DNA of 64,000 nucleotides, from positions 124,001-188,000 of the forward strand of contig CAWFWE010000002.1 in assembly GCA_963819475.1 (NCBI GenBank). The letters are read 5' to 3'. The position numbers were made by a program, and so were the translations under genes. Origin of the DNA: DASUAS01 sp963819475. GTDB taxonomy: Bacteria; Actinomycetota; Acidimicrobiia; IMCC26256; DASPTH01. Shown here piece after piece: positions 24,278 to 33,955 of the stretch; within the stretch, counting starts at the first letter, position 1; the number at the start of each line of letters is the position of its first letter. Under the pieces are notes generated by a model. It made no database searches. It saw only the letters and a list, made by a program, of their open reading frames with translations, and was not told the origin of the DNA.

Positions 24278-25219
24278 TCAGGCGGGTGCAAGCAGGGCGT
24301 CGGCCGCGCCCTCGTCGGGCAGGGGCGCGGGTGTGTGCTCGTACATGCCCAGGAGGAGCATCAACGTCGCGCTCCACACCGCGGTCGCGCCGGCCACGTG
24401 CACGCCGACGAGGAAGGCGGGGATGTCGTTGAAGTACTGGATGTAGCCGATCGCGCCCTGCACGACGAGGAGCCCGAGCAGCAGCGTCACCCGCCGGTGG
24501 ATCCCGCGTGGTGCGCGATCGCGGCGCAGCAACCACAGCATCGTGAGCACCGCGGCGAGGAAGATCCAGACCACCCCGCTGTGCATGCGCGCCGCGGTCT
24601 CGAGCTTCAGATCGAGACGGGCGACGTCCTGGTGCTTGCCACCGCCGCTGTGCGGACCGGCGCCGGTCACGATCGTGCCGGTGAACAGCACCAACGTGGC
24701 CAGACCGACGAGCACGCGACCCAGGACCACCGTGCGATGGCTCACCACGGTGTGGGCGGGCCCGTCGGGTTGGCCCGATCGTCGTACGAGGACGAGCGCG
24801 TCGGTGAGGAGGAGGATCGACACCAGGAAGTGCGCCATCACGAACTGCGGCTTGAGGTCGAACGCGACCGTGAGCTGGCCCAGGATCGCCTGCACGAAGA
24901 CGCCGGCCACCAGGCCCCAGGACAGCCAGATCAGGTCCCGCCGCTTCGGGACCCGGAGCAGGCTGCCGAGCACCGCGAGGATGACGGCCACCGACACGAG
25001 CCCGGTGAAGAGCCGGTTGAGGTGCTCGATGGTGGCGTGGCCGCTCGACGGGCCGTGCGCCTGGAGCTGGCTCTCGGGGCAGCTCACGCCCACGGGGCAC
25101 GCGAGACCCGACTTGGTCAGGCGCACGGCGGCGCCGGTGACGATGATGATCGCCAGCAGCACCGCGGCCACGATCGTGATCCGCCGGTACGCGATCGGGC
25201 TCAGGCGCGGCACCCGCAT
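24278..25219 (-). CDS. ctaA: heme A synthase (CtaA/COX15 family)
   Basis: Membrane protein of 313 residues with eight hydrophobic segments that oxidises the heme O methyl group to make heme A. Visible features are VTGAAVRLTKSGLACP near the N-terminus, the first-half His in EHLNRLFTGLV, GQLTVAFDLKPQFVMAHFL, and second-half VTGAGPHSGG, ARMHSGVVW and VHVAGATAVW histidines. A conserved Cys pair (CPVGVSC) lies in the first extracytoplasmic loop. Works with CtaB at 10.8 kb. TACGAT lies 9 bases upstream of the ATG. Confidence 0.92.
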   Translation of the reverse strand: MRVPRLSPIAYRRITIVAAVLLAIIIVTGAAVRLTKSGLACPVGVSCPESQLQAHGPSSGHATIEHLNRLFTGLVSVAVILAVLGSLLRVPKRRDLIWLSWGLVAGVFVQAILGQLTVAFDLKPQFVMAHFLVSILLLTDALVLVRRSGQPDGPAHTVVSHRTVVLGRVLVGLATLVLFTGTIVTGAGPHSGGGKHQDVARLDLKLETAARMHSGVVWIFLAAVLTMLWLLRRDRAPRGIHRRVTLLLGLLVVQGAIGYIQYFNDIPAFLVGVHVAGATAVWSATLMLLLGMYEHTPAPLPDEGAADALLAPA

Positions 25220-25308
25220 ACCGCGCTGATCGTAGGTGGTCGCCCGCCCCGCGGAACATCCGGCGAATCGGGCCGATGAGTGTCATACCCCCGTGGTCGG
25301 ATCGGTGC

Positions 25309-26449
25309 ATGTTCGACATCGCCGATCACCTCGACGAGTTGCGGTGCTGGTCGACGGATCGGTTGGAGCGACGCCGCGTCGAGGTGGTGCACGCGAAGCG
25401 TCGGTTGGAGACCGAAGAGCTCGCGATCCTTCGTGTGCTCGACGAGCGGGGTCGGATCGACCCGACGCTCGGTGATCAGGGCGAGTCGGCGCGGTCGGTG
25501 CGTGACAAGGTGGAGACGGCGCGGCGCCTCGAGTCGTTGCCCGAGATCGCGTCGGCGCCGTATGACGGCGCCTTGAGTGCCGAGCAGTTGAGCTCGGTGA
25601 CGAAGTTCGCGGACGAGGCGAGTGATGCGGAGTGGGCGCGGCGGGCGCCCCAGGTGGCGCCGGCGGATCTGGCGCGCCTGGCGCGGAGCGCGTCGAAGCC
25701 GACCACGCAGGACTCGCGGGCCCGCTATGCGGCGCGGTCGGTGCGGATGTGGTGGACACCCGACAAAGGGATGCTGCACGTGCACGGGCAACTGCCCGAC
25801 GTGATGGGCGCCAAGTTCGAGGCGTCGATCACCAAGCTGACCGAGCAGATGAAGCCCGCGAGGGGCCAGGTGTGGGACAGCTTCGAGCATCGGGCCGCCG
25901 ACGCGCTGGTCTCACTGTGTGACCAGCCTGAGGTCAAGGACGAAGGACCGAAGATGGCACCGAGGCCGGTGCTGCAGGTCCCCGTGCCCCAGCATGGCCC
26001 GGCCGCGATCGCGGGGATCCCGATCGCAGACTCGCTGCTCGAGCAACTGCGCGGCGAACGCGTCCATCGAGCCGGTGCTGGTCGACGACGACGGCGTCCC
26101 CGTCTTCATCGGCAAGCGCACCCCGGCGACCCTCACCGAAGGTCGTGCGGGCGGTGCTCTTGCGTGACGGGCATTGCCGCTGCACCGACAGCTGCGACGT
26201 CACCTGGGGCCTCCAGGTCCATCACCTTCGACCACGGTCCTGGGGCGGGACCGACGACCCCTCGAATCTCATCGCCATCGCCAGTGGCCACCACCCCCCA
26301 CTCATCCGCCACGGACCCTGGGCCCCTGGTCGGCACCCCCAACCTCCCCGACGGCATCGACCGCGTCCACCTCGACGACCTCACTCCAGCACAACGCCAA
26401 CTGCTCGCTCGGCCTCCCACCACCACGCGCCGGACCATCGGCCGCGTGA
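25309..26449 (+). pseudogene. DUF222/HNH endonuclease-like protein with four single-base insertions
   Basis: Starting MFDIADHLDELRC, the frame encodes a DUF222 (13E12-repeat-like) domain to about residue 245. The coding frame then advances by one base four times: near 26051-26055, 26141-26142, 26323-26326 and 26401-26410. Stitched, it reads ASIEPVLVDDDGVPVFIGKR, VRAVLLRDGHCRC, the HNH core LQVHHLRPRSWGGTDDPSNL, PDGIDRVHLDDLTPAQRQLL and LGLPPPRAGPSAA, stop at 26447-26449. Removing four bases gives exactly 379 codons. These proteins are abundant and multi-copy in Actinobacteria and often treated as mobile nucleases. Confidence 0.75.
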
Positions 26450-26468
26450 CGGGGACGAGGGCGCGGGA

Positions 26469-28336
<1,868 letters not shown>

Positions 28337-28401
28337 GAGGGCCTTTCGGAGCGGACCGCCCGGGGGAACGGGCGGGGGGAACCGAGAAGTCTACCGGTCG
28401 C

Positions 28402-28827
28402 TCAGCCGGGTGCCGGGTCTGCCCGGCGGACGCCGCCCACGAGGCGCGCCACGAGCGCGGTGACCCACGCCAGCAGGATCGCCGCCACCAGGCCGGGCAG
28501 CACCACGACGATCAGCGAGCCGACGACCTGGTCCTCGGTCCGGAGGTCGGTGCTGTTGTACCCGAAGATCACCAGCACGAGGAACGGCACCGCGCCGACC
28601 ACGGCGGCGAGGACGCCGGGCCAGGTCCGACGGGTGAGCCACGCCGCCACCACCGCCCCCAACGCCAGGCCGGCGCCGCCACCGACCGCCCAGAGCACCG
28701 GCGGGGCCACGGTCTGGCTCCCGGGGCCGTTGATGCTCGACTCCAGCGCGGCCGCGAGGGTGGTGAGGAGGAGGCTGGCCGCCACGCCGATCGCCGTCCC
28801 CAGCCACATCGCGCGCTCGTCGCTCAC
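28402..28827 (-). CDS. small integral membrane protein
   Basis: A 141-residue protein with four hydrophobic segments: LGTAIGVAASLLLTTLAAAL, VLWAVGGGAGLALGAVVAAW, WPGVLAAVVGAVPFLVLVIF and VVVLPGLVAAILLAWVTALV. No family is recognised. GTG at 28827 is supported by TATTCT (28835-28840, minus strand) with a 7-base gap; the long upstream extension of this frame is antisense to the next gene and rejected. Divergent from the HD/PIG-L frame. Confidence 0.7.
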   Translation of the reverse strand: MSDERAMWLGTAIGVAASLLLTTLAAALESSINGPGSQTVAPPVLWAVGGGAGLALGAVVAAWLTRRTWPGVLAAVVGAVPFLVLVIFGYNSTDLRTEDQVVGSLIVVVLPGLVAAILLAWVTALVARLVGGVRRADPAPG

Positions 28828-28845
28828 GTGCGGAAGAATAGGGCC

Positions 28846-30114
28846 ATGACCCAGACGACCGGCACCTTCACCCGCATGGACGAGTCCACCGCCGAACAAT
28901 GGGGCGTGATCGTCCAGGAGACCTTCGCCCACCAGGACCGCGTGGCCGAGTCGGTCCTGGGCATGCTGCGGAGCCTGGCCGGCATCACCGACGGGTTCGC
29001 GGTCGACCAGCTCACGCACTCGTTGCAGACCGCCACCCTGGCCGAGCGGGCCGGCGCCGACGACGAGCTGGTGGTCGCCGCGCTCTGCCACGACATCGGC
29101 AAGGCCGTGAGCGTGCCCAACCACCCGCGGATCTCGGCCGAGATCCTGCGGCCGTACGTCACCGACGACGTCCATTGGATGATCCAGGTGCACCAGGACT
29201 TCCAGGGCCGTCACTACTACGCGCACCTCGGCGCCGACCCCAACGCGCGTGATCAGCATCGCGGGCACGCGGCGTACGCGCTCGCGGAGCGCTTCGCCGA
29301 CGAGTGGGACCAACGCGCCTTCGACCCCGACTACGACACGCTCCCGCTCGAGCACTTCGAGCCCCGCGTCGCGCGCGGTCTTCGGGTCGCCCAAGTCGTT
29401 CTGAGCGTGCCGTTGGAGCCGTTCCCCGACGACTGGTCGCGCGCGCTCTGCATCGCCGCCCATCCCGACGACCTCGAGTACGGTGCGGCCGGCGCCATCG
29501 CACGGTGGACCGCCGCGGGCAAGCGGGTCGTGTACCTGCTGGTCACCCGCGGAGAAGCCGGCATCGACGGCATGACGCCGGCCGAGGCCGGACCGCGGCG
29601 CGAGGCCGAAGAGCGCGCCGGCGCCGCGGTGGTCGGCGTCGAGACGGTCGAGTTCCTCGATGGTCACGTCGACGGCGTGGTGGAGTACGGGCTGCCGCTC
29701 CGGCGCGATCTCGCGGCCGCGATCCGGCGGCACCGGCCCGACCTCGTCGTGTCGTTGAACTACCGGGAGACGTGGGGTGGCGCGAGCTTCAACATGGCCG
29801 ACCACCGGCACGTGGGCCTGGCCGCGCTCGACGCGTCGCGTGACGCCGGCAACCGCTGGATCTTCTCCGACGCCGGCGACCCGTGGGGAGCGGTGCGCCG
29901 GGTGGCGCTGGGTGGGTCGCCGCACCCCACGCACTTCGTCGACCTCGGCGACGCGCTCGAGCTCGGCATCGCCAGCCTGCGGGAGCACGCGGGGTACATC
30001 GCCGGCCTCGGCTACGACTTCGACCCCGACGCGTTCCTGCGGGGCACGGCGCGCAACGCGGGCGAGCTGTGCGGCTGCGAGTACGCGGCGATGTTCGAGC
30101 TCTACGAGCTCTGA
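28846..30114 (+). CDS. HD-domain hydrolase fused to PIG-L deacetylase (fusion probably artefactual)
   Basis: The frame is open for 422 residues. The first about 178 are an HD-domain phosphohydrolase (QLTHSLQTATLAERAG, LCHDIGKAV, VHQDFQGRHYY). The rest, from about residue 188, is a LmbE/PIG-L N-acetylglucosaminide deacetylase (IAAHPDDLEYGAAGAIARW, HVDGVVEYGLPLRRD, NMADHRHVG). In the next frame the HD part would end naturally as VRAVFGSPKSF with TGA at 29402-29404, and a GTG at 29407 would start the PIG-L gene. One extra base in the GCGCGCG run near 29370 would create the fusion. Two adjacent genes are therefore more likely than a true fusion. Confidence 0.78.
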   Translation: MTQTTGTFTRMDESTAEQWGVIVQETFAHQDRVAESVLGMLRSLAGITDGFAVDQLTHSLQTATLAERAGADDELVVAALCHDIGKAVSVPNHPRISAEILRPYVTDDVHWMIQVHQDFQGRHYYAHLGADPNARDQHRGHAAYALAERFADEWDQRAFDPDYDTLPLEHFEPRVARGLRVAQVVLSVPLEPFPDDWSRALCIAAHPDDLEYGAAGAIARWTAAGKRVVYLLVTRGEAGIDGMTPAEAGPRREAEERAGAAVVGVETVEFLDGHVDGVVEYGLPLRRDLAAAIRRHRPDLVVSLNYRETWGGASFNMADHRHVGLAALDASRDAGNRWIFSDAGDPWGAVRRVALGGSPHPTHFVDLGDALELGIASLREHAGYIAGLGYDFDPDAFLRGTARNAGELCGCEYAAMFELYEL

Positions 30115-30818
30115 GCCGCCAGCGACGGCACGATCGCGTCGAGCACCTTCGCCAGCTTGCCCTGCGTGAGGGCACGGCCGGCCTCGAACGCCTGCCGGGT
30201 CAGCGGCCGGCTGCCCGAGCCGTACGCGAGGGTGTCGACCACGCACACCGACGCGTAGGCGAGCCCGAGCTCCCCCGCCACCACGCACTCCGACGCCATG
30301 GTCATCCCGACCACGTCGGCATGCTGGGCGAACACGCGGATCTCGGCCGCGGTCTCGAACCGGGGCCCGATCACCTGCCAGTACACGCCGCCGTCGTGCA
30401 GCGGGACGTCGGTGCCCGAGCGCCAGACGTCGAGGACGCGGGCGCGCCACGCGGTGTCGAACGCGGGCACGAGGTGGCCGCGCTCGTCGGTGAAGGTGCT
30501 CGGTGTCGGGCCCAACGCGACGAAGTCGTCGGCGAGGACGAACGTGCCGACGCCGAACGACGTGCGCAGCGAGCCGCTGGAGTTGATGGCGAGGATGCGG
30601 TCGCAGCCGAGGGCGACGAGCGCCCGGAGGTTGGCGACGTGGTCGACGAGGTGCGGCGCGGTGTACCCGCCCCAGCCGTGGCGCTGCAGGAGGTACGCGT
30701 CGCCGAGGTCGCGCACGACGACGGCGCGGGTGCCGTCGTCGACCGTCAGCTCCGGCGCGTCGGCGCCGATGTTGCTGCCGATGAGGCTGTTGCCGCCCAC
30801 GACGGCGAGACCGCTCAC
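30102..30818 (-). CDS. MTAP/PNP-family purine nucleoside phosphorylase
   Basis: Protein of 238 residues. Family features are VVGGNSLIGS at the N-terminus, VDHVANLRALVALGCDRILAINSSGSL, GVGTFVLADDFVALG, and IGPRFETAAEIRVFAQHADVVGMTMASE with the purine/ribose-binding Met-Glu region. It cleaves methylthioadenosine or 6-oxopurine nucleosides with phosphate. The GTG start overlaps the stop of the upstream gene (GTGA), so the pair is coupled. Its end overlaps the convergent PIG-L gene by 13 bases. Confidence 0.85.
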   Translation of the reverse strand: MSGLAVVGGNSLIGSNIGADAPELTVDDGTRAVVVRDLGDAYLLQRHGWGGYTAPHLVDHVANLRALVALGCDRILAINSSGSLRTSFGVGTFVLADDFVALGPTPSTFTDERGHLVPAFDTAWRARVLDVWRSGTDVPLHDGGVYWQVIGPRFETAAEIRVFAQHADVVGMTMASECVVAGELGLAYASVCVVDTLAYGSGSRPLTRQAFEAGRALTQGKLAKVLDAIVPSLAAQSS

Positions 30819-31408
30819 GTCAGGTCGGCCGCGAAGTCGGCCAGCGCCGCGACCAGCGCATCGCTGTGCGCGCGGTGCAGGTCGCCGCGCTCGCCCCGGC
30901 CGTAGGGGCCGATCGCCCGCACCGGGTGGGGCAGCTCGACCTGCACCCCACGCGCGGCGCGGTTCACGGGATTGCGGGGGTTGAGCCCGCGCAGCCGACG
31001 CGGGATGTGGTCGAGCTCGTCGATCACGACGTACTCGGGCAGAGCGACCCGCAGGCGCGTCGCCAGGCCGGCCGCCAGAACGCGGTCGCCGCCCCCGACG
31101 AGGAGCGCGCTGTGGAGTTCGTCGTGGCCCCAGTAGCCGTGCACCGACACCACCACCTCCACGTGCTCGAGGAAGCCGGCGAGCAACGGGGCGTGCGCGG
31201 GATCGTTCTCGTGTGACGGCACGTGGTGCTTCAGGTCGTCGGGCTGCACGATCGCGTAGCACGACGCTCGCGAGCGCCGTGCCGCTTCCCGCGCGATCTC
31301 GGCGGTGCCGGGCTCGAGCCCCCCGTGCAGCGCCAGGAACCCGACCGGCGAGGCGAGCACCTGCTCCTCGACCACGTCCGGATGGGCGAGGAGGTCGACG
31401 AAGGCCAC
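30815..31408 (-). CDS. poly-gamma-glutamate hydrolase family protein
   Basis: Protein of 197 residues, GTG start. Zinc-peptidase-like pattern of the PGA-hydrolase family (PF05908): GFLALHGGLEPGTAEIA, CYAIVQPDDLKHHVPS, VVVSVHGYWG and LNPRNPVNRA. Phage PghP-type members cleave gamma-glutamyl bonds; chromosomal copies may act on gamma-glutamyl conjugates such as the F420 tail, which is speculative. The stop overlaps the next start by four bases. The upstream extension of this frame is antisense and rejected. Confidence 0.75.
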   Translation of the reverse strand: MAFVDLLAHPDVVEEQVLASPVGFLALHGGLEPGTAEIAREAARRSRASCYAIVQPDDLKHHVPSHENDPAHAPLLAGFLEHVEVVVSVHGYWGHDELHSALLVGGGDRVLAAGLATRLRVALPEYVVIDELDHIPRRLRGLNPRNPVNRAARGVQVELPHPVRAIGPYGRGERGDLHRAHSDALVAALADFAADLT

Positions 31409-31420
31409 CTGATGACGGTA

Positions 31421-31475
31421 CCCGGAGCCTGCTCGCCGGGAGTCCCGGAGCCTGCTCGCCGGGAGTCCCGGAGCC
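31421..31475. repeat. tandem 23-bp repeat, two full copies plus 9 bases
   Basis: Two identical 23-base units (31421-31443, 31444-31466) beginning CCCGGAGCCTGCTCGCC, then a 9-base third start. Each unit carries TCCCGG/CCGGGA arms that could fold. The core GGAGCCTGCYCG recurs in the tandem repeat at 32342-32389. Confidence 0.8.
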
Positions 31476-31510
31476 CGGACGAGAGGGCGGCCTGTGTAGC
31501 ATCCGCGCCC

Positions 31511-32449
31511 ATGCTCTGGCGGCGCCCCGACGGCGACCTGGTGCGGGACCTCCCGCCGACCAAGGGAATCATGCCGTACCTCATGCGGGGGCGGAACGAG
31601 TCGGCCGTCTACTTCGAGCAGCAGATCGCCATGCGACGCGCCGACGCCTACGTGCGCGAGTTCAACGTGGCGCATCCCGACACCCCGATCACGGTCCAGC
31701 ACCTCCTGATGTGGGCGATCACTCAGGTGCTCGACAAGTACCCCACCATGAACCGCTTCGTCGTCGGGGGTCGGCTCTATCAGCGCCGCGGCATCTGGTT
31801 CACGTACTCGGCGAAGCAGAGCCTGAAGGGCAAGTCGCCGCTGATCGTGCTGAAGCGCCGCTTCGACCCGAACCAGCCATTCGGGGACATGGTCCGCGCC
31901 ATGCAGGACCAGCTCCGGGAGGACAAGTACGGCGACAGCATCAGCCCGTCCGACGCCGAGGCCGCGCTCATCCTGAAGTTCCCCGGCGTCGTCCGGCGGA
32001 TCATCCTCGCGGTCGGGCGCATGGGCGACGCCTTCGGGCTGCTCCCCGCGTCGATGATCGAGCCCGACCCGATGTACGCCAGCGCCTTCTTCGCCAACCT
32101 GGCCAGCATCGGGATGGACGCCTGCTACCACCACCTCTACGAGTACGGCAGCATCGGCATCTTCTGTGTGATCGGCCGGCCGGTCGCCGACCCCGACTCC
32201 CCCACCAGCGGCCCCGACCGCCGCCGGACCATGACCCTCCGGTGGACGTTCGACGAGCGCTGCGAGGACGGCCTGGTGGCGGGCTACGCCCTCAAGCGGG
32301 CGAAGCAGATCCTCGAGGACCCCGTCGGCTCCGGGCTGCCGGTCCCGGGGTCCGGGAGCCTGCCCGTCCCGGGGTCCGGGAGCCTGCCCGGCGCACTGGT
32401 GACACCGGAACCGGCTGCATTCCCCACGGAGAGCGCGGGTTCCTCGTAG
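31511..32449 (+). CDS. E2-like (2-oxoacid dehydrogenase acyltransferase catalytic fold) protein
   Basis: Protein of 312 residues resembling the CAT-like catalytic domain of E2 acyltransferases, with no lipoyl domain. Visible are VQHLLMWAITQVLDKYPTMNRF and, at the C-terminus, MTLRWTFDERCEDGLVAGYALKRAKQIL. The active-site DHRxxDG motif reads DERCEDG, so the catalytic His is replaced by Glu. The tail includes two tandem 8-residue units from a 24-bp repeat. TAGCAT (31497-31502) is 8 bases before the ATG. It precedes an alpha-oxoamine synthase and may act in the same acyl-transfer pathway. Confidence 0.72.
   Translation: MLWRRPDGDLVRDLPPTKGIMPYLMRGRNESAVYFEQQIAMRRADAYVREFNVAHPDTPITVQHLLMWAITQVLDKYPTMNRFVVGGRLYQRRGIWFTYSAKQSLKGKSPLIVLKRRFDPNQPFGDMVRAMQDQLREDKYGDSISPSDAEAALILKFPGVVRRIILAVGRMGDAFGLLPASMIEPDPMYASAFFANLASIGMDACYHHLYEYGSIGIFCVIGRPVADPDSPTSGPDRRRTMTLRWTFDERCEDGLVAGYALKRAKQILEDPVGSGLPVPGSGSLPVPGSGSLPGALVTPEPAAFPTESAGSS
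32342..32389. repeat. tandem 24-bp repeat within the E2-like gene
   Basis: Two identical 24-base units (32342-32365, 32366-32389) containing GGTCCGGGAGCCTGCCC, in frame and adding VPGSGSLP twice to the protein. Shares the GGAGCCTGCYCG core with the repeat at 31421. Confidence 0.8.
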
Positions 32450-32478
32450 ACTCCCGACCCGACCGGTACGCTGGCCGG

Positions 32479-32508
32479 ATGCCGGGGGCGAAGGGAAGGT
32501 TGGGGTGA
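32479..32508 (+). CDS. possible 9-codon leader ORF before the oxoamine synthase
   Basis: ATG with TACGCT (32467-32472) six bases upstream opens MPGAKGRLG followed by TGA, ending 7 bases before the GTG of the next gene. It would be the first translated ORF of a leaderless transcript and could couple to the downstream gene. Confidence 0.35.
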   Translation: MPGAKGRLG

Positions 32509-32515
32509 GTCTCGG

Positions 32516-33730
32516 GTGAACTTCTTTCGCGACCGCCTGGAGGCGTTCCCCCGACTCGCCGACTACCGGCTGGCGAAGGCCGCCGGCTACTGGCCCTACT
32601 ACAAGACCGTGGAGAGCGCGTCCCGGCCCCGGTTCACGATCGAGGGTCAGGACTACATCAACTTCGGGTCGAACAATTACCTGAGCCTCAGCTACCACCC
32701 GAGGGTGATCGAGGCCGCCCAGGTGGCCACCCGGCGCTACGGCACCGGCGTCACCGGCTCCCGGCTCCTGAACGGCACCCTCGACCTCCACCGCACCCTC
32801 GAGGCCGAGCTGGCCGAGTTCTACGAACGTGAGGCGGCGCTGGTGTTCTCCACCGGATACGTCGCCAACGTCAGCACCATCAGCGGACTCCTGAACCGTC
32901 ACGACTACGTCGTGCTCGACAAGGACGCCCACAACTCGCTGCTCACCGGCGCCCAGCTCTCGGGTGCCACGATGAAGCGGTTCGGGCACAACGACATCGT
33001 CCGGCTCGGCAAGATCCTCGACGAGCTGCCCCCGGCGCCGGGCAAGGCGGTCATCGTCGACGGCGTCTACTCCATGGGCGGCGACACCGCCCCGCTCCCG
33101 GCCATGGTGGAGCTGTGCCGGGCGCACCCGAACGCGTTCCTGCTCGACGACGAGGCCCACGGCCTCGGCGTGCTCGGCGCCCGCGGTCGCGGCGCGGCCG
33201 AGCACCTCGGCGTTCTCGCCGACGTCGACCTCATCACCATCACCTTCTCGAAGACGCTCGGCTCGTGCGGCGGCGCGCTCGTCGGCTCGGCCGACGCCAT
33301 CGAGCTCCTCACCCTCGATGCCGACCCGCTCATCTTCACCGCCTCGAACACACCCGGTTCGGTGGCGGCCGCCCTCGCCGCGCTCCGCATCCTGCGCGAG
33401 GCCCCCGAGATCACCGGTCAGCTGCGCGACAACGTCTCTCGGTTCGTCGGGCTGCTCACCGAGCGCGGCGTCCCGGTGAACCCGGCCGAGAGCGCCATCA
33501 TCACGATCCCGCTGCGCCAGCGCGACGAGGTGTCGGCGGTCGTGCTCGCCCGCGAGCTGCTCGAGGCGGGCGTGTTCGTGAACCCGGTGGTCGCGCCCGC
33601 AGTGCCCCGGGGGCTCGGCCTCATCCGGTTGAGCTTGATGCTCGAGCACACGCCGGCCCTCCTCGAGGAGGCGGCGGAGTCGATCTTCAAGGTGCTCAAC
33701 GACAACGACCAGCTGCCCGACGGCGTCTAA
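32516..33730 (+). CDS. PLP-dependent alpha-oxoamine synthase (KBL/BioF/SPT-like)
   Basis: Fold-type I PLP enzyme of 404 residues. It shows INFGSNNYLSLSYHPRV, GTGVTGSRLLNGTLDLHRTLE, LDDEAHGLGVLGARGRG and the PLP lysine in ITFSKTLGSCGG. Members condense an amino acid with an acyl thioester: glycine C-acetyltransferase, 8-amino-7-oxononanoate synthase or serine palmitoyltransferase. No bio or tdh genes are nearby, so a lipid role is possible. GTG start; a short leader ORF precedes it. The E2-like gene upstream is co-directional. Confidence 0.88.
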   Translation: MNFFRDRLEAFPRLADYRLAKAAGYWPYYKTVESASRPRFTIEGQDYINFGSNNYLSLSYHPRVIEAAQVATRRYGTGVTGSRLLNGTLDLHRTLEAELAEFYEREAALVFSTGYVANVSTISGLLNRHDYVVLDKDAHNSLLTGAQLSGATMKRFGHNDIVRLGKILDELPPAPGKAVIVDGVYSMGGDTAPLPAMVELCRAHPNAFLLDDEAHGLGVLGARGRGAAEHLGVLADVDLITITFSKTLGSCGGALVGSADAIELLTLDADPLIFTASNTPGSVAAALAALRILREAPEITGQLRDNVSRFVGLLTERGVPVNPAESAIITIPLRQRDEVSAVVLARELLEAGVFVNPVVAPAVPRGLGLIRLSLMLEHTPALLEEAAESIFKVLNDNDQLPDGV

Positions 33731-33918
33731 CCCGCCAGCAGCTCCCGCTGCAGCTCCGCCTTCGCTGCCGCGTCCACGTCGATGCCCTTCGTGAGGTATC
33801 GGTCGAAGGTGCCGTACTTCGCCTTCACCTCGGCGAAGCTGGCGTCGAGGTAGGCCTTGCGCACGCCGAGCAGCGGCTCGATCAACGACGAGTCGATGAA
33901 GGCGGCCGTCTGCGCCAC
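33727..33918 (-). pseudogene. C-terminal fragment of a tyrosine phosphatase-like protein
   Basis: A 63-residue frame ending VRKAYLDASFAEVKAKYGTF-like, then DRYLTKGIDVDAAAKAELQRELL, which matches the C-terminal end of Y_phosphatase3 proteins (helix, YGS/TF-x-YL, short helix). The catalytic HCxxGKDR part is absent, and the next gene begins 38 bases upstream, so this looks like a remnant. It could still be expressed as a small protein. Confidence 0.5.
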
Positions 33919-33955
33919 GGTAGGGGCGGCGGTGACGAACCCCGGTAGCGCGGCC

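Noticed and set aside
30815..33649. 944-codon minus-strand frame
   Set aside because: Only its last 197 codons (from GTG 31408) are a real gene; the rest is antisense to the E2-like and PLP enzymes.
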